A DNA stretch of 45,976 nucleotides, from NCBI RefSeq assembly GCF_026719745.1, contig NZ_JAPPRQ010000131.1, positions 1 through 45,976 of the forward strand, given 5' to 3'. The translations under genes and the position numbers were made by a program. Below the pieces are notes generated by a model, which was not told the DNA's origin, ran no database searches, and saw nothing but the letters and a program-made list of their open reading frames with translations. The stretch is from Clostridium sp. ZS2-4. Its GTDB lineage: Bacteria > Bacillota > Clostridia > Clostridiales > Clostridiaceae. Numbering within the stretch: position 1 is the first letter of the stretch; every line of letters begins with the position of its first letter. This document shows, piece by piece, positions 7,437 to 18,300 of this stretch.

Positions 7437-9384
7437 AATGAATAAATTCACATTATTTGCCTTTGAAAATGAAAAGGAAGCCTTACTCGAGAGACTTCAG
7501 AGATTTGAAGCAGTACAATTCATTGATCTTCAATCCAAATTAGAAAACGAAGAGTTAAGCTTTCTGAAAAGTGCCGCAGAGGACAAAGAAATTTCAAGTA
7601 GAGAAAATGATTTGTCCAAGATTAAATTCTCTTTAGAGTTTTTAAAATCTTATATAGATAAAGAGGGAGGAATTCAAGCACTTAAAAAAGGCAAAAAAGT
7701 TATTACCTTTGATGAACTAGAGGAACAGATAAAAAATATAGATTGGATATCAATTTACAAAGAGTTAAAAGGGAAAGAAGAAAAACAAAATTCTCTTATC
7801 AACGAAAGAACAAAAATTGAATCAGAGATTGAAATACTATTACCTTGGAGTAACTTTGACTGTTCTTTTGAACAGTTAAAACAACTAAAATATACATCAT
7901 ACTTTTTAGGTACAATTCCAACTAATCTAAAAAATTCTTTTACTGAAGAATTTGAAAAAAAGACAGAATATTCTTATTTGGAAATTACAAACCAGGGTAA
8001 GGATGAGACATATCTTTTAGCAATAGTAATTAAGGAATTGGAATACAGTATTAGCGAAATACTTAAAAAATATGGATTTAGTAAAGCTAGCTTTAATTAC
8101 GATAAGAGTCCTGCAAACATAATAAAAGGTTATGAGAACAGAATAAAAGAAATAGAACAAGAAAAAGAGAAAATTGAAAAAAGCCTTAAGGAATTGAAAG
8201 ATTATCAAGAAAAACTTGAGTTGGTTTGTGAGTATTATTCCAATAGACTAGATAGAGCAAAGGCTAGTTCAAATTTTATAAAGACAAACAATATTGTAGC
8301 CATTGAGGGATGGAACACCATATCCTCAAATGAAGAACTTGAACAAATTGTAAAAGAAGTGGTTAAAGCAAACTATTACTTAGAGTTTGAAGAAGCAAAA
8401 GAAGAAGATAAGGTTCCAATATTACTACAAAATAATGGATGGGCAGAACCTTTTGAAAGCATAACAGAAATGTATTCTCTACCTAATTATAAAGAAGTGG
8501 ACCCAACTCTGGTACTGTCTATATTCTATTTTCTATTCTTTGGAATGATGTTATCAGATGCAGGATATGGAATAGTGATGGTAATTGGAACAGCATTAGC
8601 ATTAAAGTTTTTTAAGCTGGAAAAGGGTACAAAAAACTTTATGAAGTTATTTTTATACCTAGGAATATCAACAACTATTTGGGGTGCTATATATGGAGGA
8701 TGGTTTGGTGATGCTCCAGAAAAATTTTTAGGAACACCTGCACCTTATCTACTAAATACACAATATGACCTAAAGATGATAGGTGTAATTTCAGTGATAT
8801 TTGGGATTATTCATATTTTGGTTGGACTTGGAATGAAAGCTTATGTGTTAATCAGAGACAAGAAATATATTGATGCAGTTTTTGATGTAGGTTTATGGTA
8901 TGTGTCTCTTGCAGGAATTTTTATGATGATTAATCCTACTCTAAGAGGTACTGGTAAAGTAGTAATTATAATTGGTTTTGTTGGATTGGTATTAACACAG
9001 GGAAGAGATGCTGAAACAATTGGTGGTAAAATAGGAGGAGGAATTTATGGCTTATATGGCATTACTGGATATATAGGCGATATAGTATCTTATTCAAGAC
9101 TACTTGCTTTAGGACTTGCTACTGGATTTATTGCTAATTCATTTAACCTTATGATTAATTTAATACCAGGAGCAGGAAGAATAATTGCAGGACCTATTAT
9201 ATTTGTTGGTGGACACCTATTTAACCTGGGAGTTAATGCTTTAGGTGCTTATGTTCACACAAGCAGATTGCAGTACTTGGAATTTTTCAATAAGTTCTAT
9301 GAAGGTGGAGGAAAAAAATTCACTCCATTTAAGCCTTTAAATAGATTTATGAATATTACAAATAAAAAAGCAAATGTTAATTAA
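7423..9384 (+). CDS. ntpI: V-type ATPase membrane subunit I (a-subunit homologue)
   Basis: 653 residues. The N-terminal half (1-340) is cytoplasmic and coiled-coil rich and contacts the peripheral stalks. The C-terminal half carries the membrane helices that form the ion half-channels. The essential arginine is R559 in the SYSRLLALGLAT motif of the penultimate long helix, facing the proteolipid glutamate. The length is typical for bacterial and archaeal I subunits. A 114-bp gap with its own strong ribosome site separates it from ntpK. Confidence 0.95.
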   Translation: MAIVKMNKFTLFAFENEKEALLERLQRFEAVQFIDLQSKLENEELSFLKSAAEDKEISSRENDLSKIKFSLEFLKSYIDKEGGIQALKKGKKVITFDELEEQIKNIDWISIYKELKGKEEKQNSLINERTKIESEIEILLPWSNFDCSFEQLKQLKYTSYFLGTIPTNLKNSFTEEFEKKTEYSYLEITNQGKDETYLLAIVIKELEYSISEILKKYGFSKASFNYDKSPANIIKGYENRIKEIEQEKEKIEKSLKELKDYQEKLELVCEYYSNRLDRAKASSNFIKTNNIVAIEGWNTISSNEELEQIVKEVVKANYYLEFEEAKEEDKVPILLQNNGWAEPFESITEMYSLPNYKEVDPTLVLSIFYFLFFGMMLSDAGYGIVMVIGTALALKFFKLEKGTKNFMKLFLYLGISTTIWGAIYGGWFGDAPEKFLGTPAPYLLNTQYDLKMIGVISVIFGIIHILVGLGMKAYVLIRDKKYIDAVFDVGLWYVSLAGIFMMINPTLRGTGKVVIIIGFVGLVLTQGRDAETIGGKIGGGIYGLYGITGYIGDIVSYSRLLALGLATGFIANSFNLMINLIPGAGRIIAGPIIFVGGHLFNLGVNALGAYVHTSRLQYLEFFNKFYEGGGKKFTPFKPLNRFMNITNKKANVN

Positions 9385-9448
9385 AAATCAATTAACATAT
9401 ACACTTTATTAAGAAATACTTAAAATCTCAAGGATATTTTTATGTATT

Positions 9449-9465
9449 AAATATTCTTAATATTT
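9449..9465 (+). repeat. Small hairpin in the ntpI-ntpK gap
   Basis: AAATATT (9449-9455) and AATATTT (9459-9465) form a 7-bp stem with a 3-nt loop, A/T only. It is the only sizeable gap in the operon and is followed by the strong AGGAGG (9485-9490) that serves ntpK. A processing or stability role is inference. Confidence 0.3.
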
Positions 9466-9498
9466 TTAATAATAACTTAATTTTAGGAGGAATAGTAA

Positions 9499-9987
<489 letters not shown>

Positions 9988-10014
9988 ATAAAAAAGGTTA
10001 GGATGTGGATAGAC

Positions 10015-10611
10015 ATGTCTAGTATCAATAATTTGACATCAAAAATAATTGAAGATGCAAATAATACTGCAAAAGGGCTTATTGAAGAAGCTAAGAATAT
10101 AGAAAAAAAGTTGATTGATGAAAAAATAGCAAAAGCTGAAGAAGAAAAAAAAATAATGATTTCAAAAGCAGAAGCTGAGGCAAAAACAAAGGCTGAGAGA
10201 ATTATATCTAATGCCCAGCTTCAAGTTAGAAACATGAAATTAGGCGCAAAAGGAGAAGTTTTGGATAATGCCTTCAATACTGCGTTGGAGAAATTAAACC
10301 AAATTTCAAAGAAAGAGCTTTTGAAATTTATGAAAAATAGTATTTTATCACTGGATATAGATGGAGATGAAGAAGTAATAGTTGGAGATAACAATAATGC
10401 AGTAACTCCTGAATTTATAAATGAATTAAATAATGCATTGATAGCTTCAGGTAAAAAAGGAGAATTAAAATTAAGTTCTGAAAAGAGAGATATACAAGGT
10501 GGTTATATTTTAGCTAAAAATGGTATTGAAATAAACAATACTTTTGAAGCTTTGATCATGTCTTTAAGAGATGAGCTTGAGGCCGAAGTTATAAGTGCTT
10601 TGTTTAACTAA
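10015..10611 (+). CDS. ntpE: V-type ATPase subunit E (peripheral stalk)
   Basis: 198 residues from ATG 10015, whose N-terminus (MSSINNLTSKIIEDA) fits the family. An ATG at 10003 would add four residues and is also served by a purine-rich site. The first 90 residues are charged helix that pairs with subunit G, followed by a globular C-terminal domain that contacts subunit B. It lies 15-27 nt after ntpK and 14 nt before ntpC. Confidence 0.9.
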   Translation: MSSINNLTSKIIEDANNTAKGLIEEAKNIEKKLIDEKIAKAEEEKKIMISKAEAEAKTKAERIISNAQLQVRNMKLGAKGEVLDNAFNTALEKLNQISKKELLKFMKNSILSLDIDGDEEVIVGDNNNAVTPEFINELNNALIASGKKGELKLSSEKRDIQGGYILAKNGIEINNTFEALIMSLRDELEAEVISALFN

Positions 10612-10625
10612 AGGAGGATGGCTTA

Positions 10626-11627
10626 ATGAGTAACATAAAATATGTTCAGGCTGTACCTAGAATTAGATCAGTAGAAAATAAGCTCCTTGACAAAGCTAAA
10701 ATTGAAAGAATGATTGAAGGTAATTCCGCAGAAGAAACCTTTAAAATACTTCAAGAAACTGAATATGGTACATTGATGACAAATGTTAAAAGGGCAGAAG
10801 ATTATGAAATAGTGTTGAGTGAAGAACTTAAAAGGTTATATTCATTCATGTACGAGGTATCGCCTGATAAGAGTTTAATTGATACCATGAGTGTAAGATA
10901 TGATTATCATAATATTAAAGTACTTTTAAAGGGAAGGGCTTTAAACAAAGACTTAGATTATCTTCTAATCCCAGTAGGAACAGTACCTGTTGATAACATG
11001 AAGATGCATATTTCAATGGTGGATTATAAGGAGTTATCTCTCATAATGACAGAAGCAATAGAAAAAGCCGAAGCATCTTTTCAAGAAGAGAAAGACCCTC
11101 AGCAGATAGATATAATTTTAGACAGATATATGTATAAAGATATGCTTTCAAGAGCTGACGTTTTAGGTGAGTCGTACTTATTGGAATTTTTAAAAATGAA
11201 TATTGATTTAATAAATTTAAAAACTTTACTTAGAGTTAAAAAGCAGAAAAAATCCAGAAAGTTTTTAGAAAATGTACTAATAGAAGGCGGTAAATTGGAA
11301 AAAGAAGCTTTACTTGAGATGTTAAATGGGTCTAATGAAAATATTGTAAGTAAATTACAATATACAGCTTATAATGAAATTGTAAAGCTAGCAATGGATG
11401 AATATACGCAAAATGGCAATTTAAAAGTGTTAGAAAAACTTTCTGATAATTACATCATGAATTTTATAAGAGATTCAAAATATGTCAGTTTTGGAATAGA
11501 ACCTTTACTTGCTTATATCTTCGCTAAAGAAAATGAAATTAAGATTGTGAGAATTATAATGGTTGGAAAGCTGAACAATATTGCTGGAGATATAATAAGA
11601 GAAAGGCTGCGTGATATTTATGTATAA
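10626..11627 (+). CDS. ntpC: V-type ATPase subunit C (central stalk socket, d-type)
   Basis: 333 residues, all-helical, typical length for the funnel-shaped subunit that joins the D-F shaft to the K ring. RRxR-like basic patches and the ending [21 protein letters not shown] are family marks. The ribosome site AAGGAGGATG is good. The end overlaps the start of the F subunit by 8 nt. Confidence 0.9.
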   Translation: MSNIKYVQAVPRIRSVENKLLDKAKIERMIEGNSAEETFKILQETEYGTLMTNVKRAEDYEIVLSEELKRLYSFMYEVSPDKSLIDTMSVRYDYHNIKVLLKGRALNKDLDYLLIPVGTVPVDNMKMHISMVDYKELSLIMTEAIEKAEASFQEEKDPQQIDIILDRYMYKDMLSRADVLGESYLLEFLKMNIDLINLKTLLRVKKQKKSRKFLENVLIEGGKLEKEALLEMLNGSNENIVSKLQYTAYNEIVKLAMDEYTQNGNLKVLEKLSDNYIMNFIRDSKYVSFGIEPLLAYIFAKENEIKIVRIIMVGKLNNIAGDIIRERLRDIYV

Positions 11628-11928
11628 GATAGGGGTTGTTGGAGACAAAGATTCGGTTCTTGCTTTTAAAGCAATTGGCATTGATGTATATCCAGTTGTA
11701 GAAGCAGATGAGGCCCAAAAGACTATTGATAGAATGGCTATGGATAAATATGCAGTTATATTTGTAACTGAGCAAGTTGCCAAAGATATAGAAGAGACAA
11801 TTGAAAGATATAATAGAGAAATACTTCCAGCTGTTATATTGATACCAAGTAATCAAGGTTCACTTAATATTGGTATGCAGAGAATAAGAAATAATGTAGA
11901 AAAGGCTGTAGGAGTTAATATTTTATAA
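11620..11928 (+). CDS. ntpG: V-type ATPase subunit F (central shaft)
   Basis: 102 residues starting [20 protein letters not shown], the usual F-subunit N-terminus. A GTG nine bases upstream is open but less likely. The fold is a small Rossmann-like domain that binds the D-subunit shaft and modulates ATPase activity. Translationally coupled to ntpC. The symbol uses the E. hirae scheme, in which ntpG is subunit F. Confidence 0.9.
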   Translation: MYKIGVVGDKDSVLAFKAIGIDVYPVVEADEAQKTIDRMAMDKYAVIFVTEQVAKDIEETIERYNREILPAVILIPSNQGSLNIGMQRIRNNVEKAVGVNIL

Positions 11929-11946
11929 GGAAGGTAGGTAGGTAAC

Positions 11947-13722
11947 TTGAAGATCGGAAGAATTATTAAAGTATCAGGACCTTTGGTTGTAGCTGAAGGC
12001 ATGGATGAAGCTAATATATACGATGTTGTCAAAGTTGGTAATAAGCGTCTTATTGGTGAAATAATTGAAATGAGAGGCGATAAGGCTTCTATTCAGGTAT
12101 ATGAAGAAACTTCAGGTCTTGGACCTGGTGACCCTGTTGAGACAACAGGAGAACCTTTAAGCGTTGAGCTTGGACCTGGACTTATAGAATCAATGTTTGA
12201 TGGAATTCAGAGACCTTTAGATGCTATCATGGAAAAAGCAGGAAGCTTCTTAACAAAAGGTATTGAAGTATTACCATTAAACAGAGAAAAAAAATGGAAC
12301 TTTATACCTACAGTTAAGGTAGGAGATGAAGTTAAATCTGGATATGTAATAGGAACAGTTCAAGAAACTACTGTGGTAAATCATAAAATAATGATTCCTT
12401 ATGGAATAGAGGGAAAGGTAAAATTTATTGCTGAAGGAGAACATACATTAGAGGAAACAATTGCAGAAATTGAAACAGTAGATGGAATTAAAAAACTGAC
12501 TTTAATGCAAAAATGGCCTGTTAGACGTGGAAGACCATTTGCTGAAAAGTTAAATCCAGCTGCTCCATTAGTTACAGGACAGAGAATAGTAGATACATTT
12601 TTCCCAGTTGCAAAAGGAGGAGCTGCCTGCGTACCAGGACCTTTCGGAAGTGGTAAGACTGTAGTTCAACATCAGCTTGCCAAATGGGGAGATGCTGAGA
12701 TAGTTGTTTATATAGGATGTGGAGAACGTGGAAATGAGATGACTGATGTTCTTAATGAGTTTCCAGAGTTAAAGGACCCTAAAACTGGTGAAACTCTCAT
12801 GAAAAGAACAGTACTTATAGCGAATACCTCAAATATGCCTGTTGCTGCTCGTGAAGCTTCAATATATACAGGTATAACAATTGCAGAGTATTTTAGAGAT
12901 ATGGGATATTCAGTAGCACTTATGGCTGACTCAACATCACGTTGGGCAGAAGCGCTTAGAGAAATGTCAGGCAGACTTGAAGAAATGCCTGGTGACGAAG
13001 GTTATCCGGCTTACTTGGGATCAAGACTTGCAGACTTCTATGAAAGAGCAGGTAAGGTTATATGTCTTGGAGAAGATGGAAGAGAAGGAGCACTTACAGC
13101 TATAGGTGCAGTATCACCTCCAGGAGGAGACTTGTCTGAACCAGTAACACAGGCAACTTTGAGGATAGTTAAGGTATTCTGGGGACTTGATGCACAGCTT
13201 GCATATAGAAGACATTTCCCTGCGATAAACTGGTTAAATTCTTATTCACTATATCTTGAAAAAATAGGTACATGGATGAATGAAAATGTTTCAGAAGAGT
13301 GGGTTGAGCTTAGGACAAGAGCTATGACTTTGCTTCAAGAAGAAGCAAATCTTGAAGAAATAGTTAGACTCGTTGGTATAGATGCTCTTTCAGAGAAGGA
13401 TAGATTGAAATTAGAAGTTGCAAAATCCATAAGAGAAGACTATTTAATGCAAAACGCTTTCCACGATATTGATACCTATGCATCTCTTAATAAACAATAT
13501 AAAATGCTAAAGCTGGTTCTTGCTTTTGGGGATGAAGCAGAACGTGCATTAAAAGCAGGAGTTTACTTAAAGAAAATTATAGGTATGGAAGAAATAAAAG
13601 ATAAAATTGCAAGAGCAAAATATGTTGCAGAAACTGAAATAGATAAGATTGATGGAATAGCTGTAGAATTGAATAAGGCAATGGATAAGCTGATAGCGGA
13701 AGAAGGTGTTAAAAATGCTTAA
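11947..13722 (+). CDS. ntpA: V-type ATPase catalytic subunit A
   Basis: 591 residues. Start is TTG 11947 behind an AAGGAAGGTAGG run. The order is an N-terminal beta-barrel, the A-type bulge region (about 110-190) unique to V/A enzymes, and the nucleotide domain with P-loop GPFGSGKT at 231-238 (K237) and catalytic E260 in [22 protein letters not shown] is a further A-subunit motif. Three copies alternate with B in the head and hydrolyse ATP. It overlaps ntpB by 8 nt. Confidence 0.97.
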   Translation: MKIGRIIKVSGPLVVAEGMDEANIYDVVKVGNKRLIGEIIEMRGDKASIQVYEETSGLGPGDPVETTGEPLSVELGPGLIESMFDGIQRPLDAIMEKAGSFLTKGIEVLPLNREKKWNFIPTVKVGDEVKSGYVIGTVQETTVVNHKIMIPYGIEGKVKFIAEGEHTLEETIAEIETVDGIKKLTLMQKWPVRRGRPFAEKLNPAAPLVTGQRIVDTFFPVAKGGAACVPGPFGSGKTVVQHQLAKWGDAEIVVYIGCGERGNEMTDVLNEFPELKDPKTGETLMKRTVLIANTSNMPVAAREASIYTGITIAEYFRDMGYSVALMADSTSRWAEALREMSGRLEEMPGDEGYPAYLGSRLADFYERAGKVICLGEDGREGALTAIGAVSPPGGDLSEPVTQATLRIVKVFWGLDAQLAYRRHFPAINWLNSYSLYLEKIGTWMNENVSEEWVELRTRAMTLLQEEANLEEIVRLVGIDALSEKDRLKLEVAKSIREDYLMQNAFHDIDTYASLNKQYKMLKLVLAFGDEAERALKAGVYLKKIIGMEEIKDKIARAKYVAETEIDKIDGIAVELNKAMDKLIAEEGVKNA

Positions 13723-15097
13723 GGAATATAAAACAGTTACAGAAGTTGTTGGACCTTTAATGGTAGTTGATGGAGTTAAGGGAGTAAATTATGGTGAGCT
13801 TGTTGAAATTCAACTTCAAACTGGCGAAATAAGACATGGTAATGTACTTGAAATCAACCAAGATAAGGCTGTAGTTCAGATATTTGAAGGTTCTTCAGGA
13901 ATTAACTTGAAAGAAACAAAGGCTAGGTTTCTAGGAAGACCTCTTGAAATAGGAGTTTCAGAGGATATGCTTGGAAGAGTCTTTGATGGACTTGGCAGAC
14001 CTAAGGATGGTGGACCAAAAATAATCCCTGACAAAAAACTTGATATCAATGGTGAACCTTTAAATCCATTTGCTAGAAACTATCCATCAGAATTTATTCA
14101 AACTGGAATTTCTGCAATAGATGGACTTAACACTTTAGTTAGAGGACAAAAACTTCCTGTATTTTCAGGTTCAGGTCTGCCACATGCTGAACTTGCGGCA
14201 CAGATAGCTAGACAGGCAAGAGTTTTGAAATCAGATTCCAAGTTTGCCGTTGTGTTTGCAGCAGTTGGTATTACTTTTGAAGAAGCTCAATTTTTTGTGG
14301 AAGATTTTACTAAAACAGGAGCTATAGACAGAACAGTTTTATTCATGAATCTTGCATCAGATCCTGCGGTTGAACGTATAGCAACTCCTAGAATGGCTCT
14401 TACTACAGCTGAATATTTGGCTTATGAAAGAGGTATGCACGTACTTGTTATAATGACTGATATTACAAACTATTGTGAAGCTCTTCGTGAGGTTTCAGCA
14501 GCAAGAAAAGAAGTTCCAGGCAGACGTGGATATCCTGGATATCTATATACAGACCTTTCTACCTTATATGAAAGAGCAGGAAGAATAAAAGGAAAAGAAG
14601 GTTCAATAACACAAATACCAATTCTTACAATGCCAGAAGATGATAAAACTCACCCAATTCCTGATCTTACAGGGTACATAACTGAGGGGCAGATTATATT
14701 ATCAAGAGAGCTTTATAAGAAAGGAATAATGCCTCCGATTGACGTATTGCCATCTCTTTCAAGACTTAAAGATAAGGGGATAGGTAAAGGAAAAACCAGA
14801 GAAGATCATGCAGATACAATGAACCAGTTGTTCTCAGGCTATGCACAAGGTAAACAGGCAAAAGAACTTGCTGTTATCCTTGGAGAATCTGCATTATCTG
14901 ATACAGACAAAGCTTATGCAAAATTTGCTGATGCTTTTGAAAAAGAGTATGTAGCTCAAGGTTTTCAAACAAATAGAAGTATTGAAGAAACACTAAGCTT
15001 AGGCTGGAAGCTTCTGAAGATACTTCCAAGAACAGAGCTTAAGAGAATTAGAGATGAATATTTAGAGAAATATTTAGATGAAAAAGAAGGTGAGTAA
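13715..15097 (+). CDS. ntpB: V-type ATPase regulatory subunit B
   Basis: 460 residues from ATG 13715 (AAGGTG site 7 nt upstream; the open GTG at 13706 is less likely). No P-loop Lys: the corresponding loop reads [10 protein letters not shown], as in all non-catalytic B subunits. The arginine-finger region [12 protein letters not shown] and the [10 protein letters not shown] block are present. Overlaps the end of ntpA by 8 nt and is followed by ntpD after 2 nt. Confidence 0.97.
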   Translation: MLKEYKTVTEVVGPLMVVDGVKGVNYGELVEIQLQTGEIRHGNVLEINQDKAVVQIFEGSSGINLKETKARFLGRPLEIGVSEDMLGRVFDGLGRPKDGGPKIIPDKKLDINGEPLNPFARNYPSEFIQTGISAIDGLNTLVRGQKLPVFSGSGLPHAELAAQIARQARVLKSDSKFAVVFAAVGITFEEAQFFVEDFTKTGAIDRTVLFMNLASDPAVERIATPRMALTTAEYLAYERGMHVLVIMTDITNYCEALREVSAARKEVPGRRGYPGYLYTDLSTLYERAGRIKGKEGSITQIPILTMPEDDKTHPIPDLTGYITEGQIILSRELYKKGIMPPIDVLPSLSRLKDKGIGKGKTREDHADTMNQLFSGYAQGKQAKELAVILGESALSDTDKAYAKFADAFEKEYVAQGFQTNRSIEETLSLGWKLLKILPRTELKRIRDEYLEKYLDEKEGE

Positions 15098-15099
15098 CC

Positions 15100-15762
15100 A
15101 TGGCTAGGCTTAATGTCAATCCTACAAGAATGGAACTCACAAAGTTAAAAAAGAGGTTAGTTACTGCTACAAGAGGACATAAACTTCTTAAAGATAAGCA
15201 GGATGAGCTTATGAGGAGATTTATAGACCTTGTAAAATATAACAATCAGTTGAGAAAAAGTGTAGAAGAAGAGCTTGGAGGTTCTTTTAAAGATTTTGTT
15301 ATGGCTAGAGCATTAATGTCTTCTGAATTATTAGAGGAAGCTATTGCTTATCCAAAAGAACGTATTACAGTAGATATTTTAACTAAGAATATAATGAGTG
15401 TAAATGTTCCCGAAATGGAGTTTAAAAGAGCTCTTGGTGATGATGAAGGAAGTATTTATCCTTATGGTTTTGCTAATACTTCTGCAGAATTGGATGGAGC
15501 TATAGAAAAACTTTATGGAATACTTCCAAAGCTTTTAGAACTTGCAGAGGTTGAAAAATCTTGTCAGCTTATGGCTGATGAAATTGAAAAAACAAGAAGA
15601 AGAGTTAATGCTCTTGAATATATGACAATTCCTCAGCTTCAAGAAACAATTAGATATATTCAAATGAAGCTGGATGAAAATGAAAGAGGTGCATTAACAA
15701 GACTTATGAAAGTTAAGAGTATGATGGAAGAGGCAGCTGCAAGGGCAGCAGAGAAGGCTTAG
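15100..15762 (+). CDS. ntpD: V-type ATPase subunit D (central shaft)
   Basis: 220 residues: long N- and C-terminal helices that form the antiparallel coiled-coil rotor axle inside the A3B3 head, joined by a short middle domain. The N-terminus [20 protein letters not shown] is a family hallmark. It is the last gene of the operon; a terminator follows 6 nt after the stop. Confidence 0.95.
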   Translation: MARLNVNPTRMELTKLKKRLVTATRGHKLLKDKQDELMRRFIDLVKYNNQLRKSVEEELGGSFKDFVMARALMSSELLEEAIAYPKERITVDILTKNIMSVNVPEMEFKRALGDDEGSIYPYGFANTSAELDGAIEKLYGILPKLLELAEVEKSCQLMADEIEKTRRRVNALEYMTIPQLQETIRYIQMKLDENERGALTRLMKVKSMMEEAAARAAEKA

Positions 15763-15767
15763 AATAA

Positions 15768-15808
15768 AAATAAACCTGCATTGGTATTTAAAATGTAGGT
15801 TTATTTTT
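15768..15808 (+). terminator. Terminator of the V-ATPase operon
   Basis: AAATAAACCTGCATT (15768-15782) pairs with AATGTAGGTTTATTT (15792-15806) with one G-U pair, and five T's end the run. Confidence 0.9.
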
Positions 15809-15890
15809 GTGGAAAAACTATTGTTAAGCGTATATAATGTTAATGGACATAGTTCAATACATATGTTTATTATAGGAAGGAAGTTGAATA

Positions 15891-16361
15891 ATGGCAGTTA
15901 GAGAAATTGTAAAGGTTGGAAATGATGTTTTAACAAGAAAAAGTAGAAGAATTACAGAGGTTAATGATGAAGTTTTAGAACTAATTCAAGATTTAAAAGA
16001 TACATTATATGCAGGAGACGGGGTAGGTCTTGCTGCACCTCAGATAGGAGTATTAAAAAGAGCATTTGTAATTGATTTGAGAGATGGAAGCGATCCACTG
16101 ATTTTATTAAATCCTAAAATCATAAAAAAAATTGGTGAATATGAAGATATTGAGGGATGCTTAAGTTACCCAGGATACGAGGGTATAGTGGCAAGACCAA
16201 GAAGAGTAGTTGTTAGCGGCATGAATGAAAAAGGAAAGCTTGTTCAATATGAAGCAGAAGGTTTTATGGCAAGGGCTATATGTCATGAAACTGACCACTT
16301 GGATGGAATACTTTATATGGATAAAGCAAAAAAAGTCTATAAGATAGAAGAGCAAGTTTAA
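15891..16361 (+). CDS. def: Peptide deformylase
   Basis: 156 residues. Removes the formyl group from the starting Met of new proteins. All three motifs are present: GVGLAAPQIG (about 45-54), EGCLSYPG with metal ligand C90, and H132-E133-x2-H136 (HETDH). It is at the short end for the family and lacks an extended C-terminal helix. It sits alone between two terminators, with ribosome site GGAAGG. The adjacent V-ATPase genes are not functionally linked. Confidence 0.97.
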   Translation: MAVREIVKVGNDVLTRKSRRITEVNDEVLELIQDLKDTLYAGDGVGLAAPQIGVLKRAFVIDLRDGSDPLILLNPKIIKKIGEYEDIEGCLSYPGYEGIVARPRRVVVSGMNEKGKLVQYEAEGFMARAICHETDHLDGILYMDKAKKVYKIEEQV

Positions 16362-16383
16362 ATAAGGAAAAGAAGCTAAAAAA

Positions 16384-16433
16384 GAGAAGTAAGGAAATAG
16401 CTAAGTATGGATAGCTGTCCTTGCTTCTTTTTT
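16384..16433 (+). terminator. Terminator of def
   Basis: A long imperfect stem (GAAGTAAGGA...AGCT with AGCTGTCCTTGCTTC) ends in six T's. Confidence 0.85.
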
Positions 16434-16489
16434 GATGCTTTTAAGTAGTATTATTTATGATTATTAAGGTTGAAAAATAAACGTGACTA

Positions 16490-16530
16490 TTTACAAAGGA
16501 AAGCTATAAGTGTATACTACTGTATATACA
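16490..16530 (+). promoter_or_regulatory. Promoter with palindrome at the start site, upstream of the ECF S-component
   Basis: TTTACA (16490-16495), a 17-bp spacer and TATACT (16513-16518) form a good sigma-A promoter. The self-complementary TGTATATACA (16521-16530) covers the predicted start, and a half-copy TGTATA overlaps the -10. This is a typical repressor position; the regulator is not identified. Confidence 0.55.
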
Positions 16531-16551
16531 TCAGTACGAGGAGGTGTAAAA

Positions 16552-17076
16552 ATGAGGGAAAATGTAAGGAAAATGACATTTGCGGCATTATTGACTGCTT
16601 TTGCTATGATAATACCACTTTATTTTGGATTTTTAAGAGTAGTTATACCACCTGTATTTTCTGCAACTCTTGCATCACATGTACCAGTATTTTTAGCTAT
16701 GTTTTTAGGACCAGGAGCAGCAGTAGTAGTTGGAGTAGGGTCTGCGTTTGGATTTTTAATTGCACTGGGACCATATATTGCTGCTAGAGCTTTTATGCAT
16801 GTGTTTGTTGGCATTATAGGATCATATTTACTTAAAAAGGAAGTAGGTTTTTCAAAAGTAGTAATTATTACAGCACCAATACATGGAATATTAGAAGGAT
16901 TGTCAACTATACCATTTATGGGGGTAAAAGGATTTACAATTAGTTATGTTATATTAACTATAGGAATTGGTACAGTTCTTCATCATTTAGTTGATGGTGC
17001 TATATCAGGAGTACTTATACAAGCTTTAAATAAAAGTGGCCAATCCGATTTCAATAACAAGACAGTAACAAAATAA
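16552..17076 (+). CDS. ECF-type vitamin transporter S-component
   Basis: 174 residues from ATG 16552, which sits behind GAGGAGGTG; the open frame extends upstream but has no better site. Five to six hydrophobic segments. The TLASHVPVFLAMFLGPGAAV block and AARAFMHVFVG resemble S-components such as NiaX or PanT, so niacin or pantothenate are candidates. The sequence alone does not settle the substrate. No ATPase or T-component is nearby, so it must use the shared ECF module (group II). Confidence 0.75.
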   Translation: MRENVRKMTFAALLTAFAMIIPLYFGFLRVVIPPVFSATLASHVPVFLAMFLGPGAAVVVGVGSAFGFLIALGPYIAARAFMHVFVGIIGSYLLKKEVGFSKVVIITAPIHGILEGLSTIPFMGVKGFTISYVILTIGIGTVLHHLVDGAISGVLIQALNKSGQSDFNNKTVTK

Positions 17077-17110
17077 AAAAAGTTATCTCATCTTAGAGGT
17101 AACTTTTTTT
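17075..17110. terminator. Bidirectional terminator between convergent genes
   Basis: AAAAAAAGTTATCTC (17075-17089) pairs with GAGGTAACTTTTTTT (17096-17110). A-runs and T-runs on both sides let it serve both the S-component and the leftward reductase gene. Confidence 0.85.
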
Positions 17111-17128
17111 AGTTGCAGTTTATTAAGG

Positions 17129-17959
17129 TTAAGTTATATTTTTTACTATAGTCTTTGTTCTTTCACGCCAATTAGGCAGTTCAAGATTAAGAGAATTTTT
17201 TAGTAATGTTGTTTTTAATGCAGAATAACTAGGTCTAGGGGCGCAATTTGATATATAGTTTTGTGGTATTTCAATAATTTCCTTTTTCTTATTAGCACAT
17301 TCCAATATATATTTTACCCAGAGTGATTTATTGACTGGATCAGGATTAGCACAATTATATATCCCATAATAATTTGTAGTCATAAATTTATCTACTGTAA
17401 TACATAAATCTTCAATATACGTTGGACTGCCAATTTCATTTGAACACATAAAAATAGGGACGTCTTTATTGCTAAGAACCTTCTGAATGAAGTCGTTATC
17501 TTCGCCAAAAATCCATCCGCAGCGAATAATAAAGAATTTATTGTATAAAGTTCTTATTAAATTTTCACCTGCAAGCTTTGTTTTACCATATACATTAATT
17601 GGGTTGCAGTTATCAGTTTCATAATAAGGACTTTCTTTTTTGCTGTCGTATACATGACTAGTAGAAAGATAAATTATGGGAATGTTTAAAGAACAGCAGC
17701 TGTAAGCTACATTTAAGCAGCCGAGGGTGTTTATGGTATAAGCAAGATTATCATTTTTTTCGCAGGTTTCCATATCGTTTATTTCATCACAATGAATAAC
17801 TATTTCAGGGTTAATCTCAGATATTGTTTTTATAGTTTCAATTCTATTAGTTATGTCCAATGAGTTTTTATCTAATAAAAAGATTTTATGTTTATTATCC
17901 AAATACTTAGCAAAAGCCATACCTATGGGGTTATTCCCACCAGTTATCAATACATTCAT
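17129..17959 (-). CDS. NAD(P)-dependent sugar reductase/epimerase, RmlD-like (extended SDR)
   Basis: 276 residues. The N-terminal glycine motif TGGNNPIG binds NAD(P). The catalytic triad region is visible as STSHVYD and YGKTK (YxxxK). The C-terminal APRPSYSALKT is characteristic of dTDP-4-dehydrorhamnose reductases. No other rhamnose or cell-surface sugar genes are near, so the real substrate is open. The ATG has AGGAGG 6 nt upstream on the minus strand. It converges on the ECF S-component gene. Confidence 0.75.
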   Translation of the reverse strand: MNVLITGGNNPIGMAFAKYLDNKHKIFLLDKNSLDITNRIETIKTISEINPEIVIHCDEINDMETCEKNDNLAYTINTLGCLNVAYSCCSLNIPIIYLSTSHVYDSKKESPYYETDNCNPINVYGKTKLAGENLIRTLYNKFFIIRCGWIFGEDNDFIQKVLSNKDVPIFMCSNEIGSPTYIEDLCITVDKFMTTNYYGIYNCANPDPVNKSLWVKYILECANKKKEIIEIPQNYISNCAPRPSYSALKTTLLKNSLNLELPNWRERTKTIVKNIT

Positions 17960-18187
17960 ATAAACCTCCTAAAAAAGTTCTATATTTAAGTTTATGATAA
18001 GTTAGGGGAATTTAATGCATTTATATAAAGTTTTCATATTTAAAAATATATACTCTAGTAGTTTAATATCAGTCATATATGTTATAATTGTTTTAATAGG
18101 AAAACGGTTTATATTATTAATAAATATAATATATGAATGTATGTTATATAAGGTATATAAGCTGCAGTAAATACTATTCATTGCATT

Positions 18188-18208
18188 AAAACTTCTTTGA
18201 AGTTTTTT
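18188..18208 (+). terminator. Terminator-like hairpin inside a 341-bp gap
   Basis: AAAACTTC (18188-18195) and GAAGTTTT (18199-18206) form a perfect stem with a 3-nt loop and extra T's. The gap 17960-18300 holds no other gene; a TATAAT lies near 18080. The hairpin could end a short RNA of about 110 nt or attenuate the downstream gene. Confidence 0.5.
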
Positions 18209-18300
18209 ATAAATTGATTATTGAACAATGAATATTGATAATTGCAATATATACTATAATTAAATACGTTAAGCACAAATTAATCCAAGGGGGAATATTA

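Noticed and set aside
11505-11856. Two reverse-strand open frames across the ntpC-ntpG junction
   Set aside because: They are fully inside conserved V-ATPase genes, have Ser/Tyr-rich shadow composition and no ribosome site.
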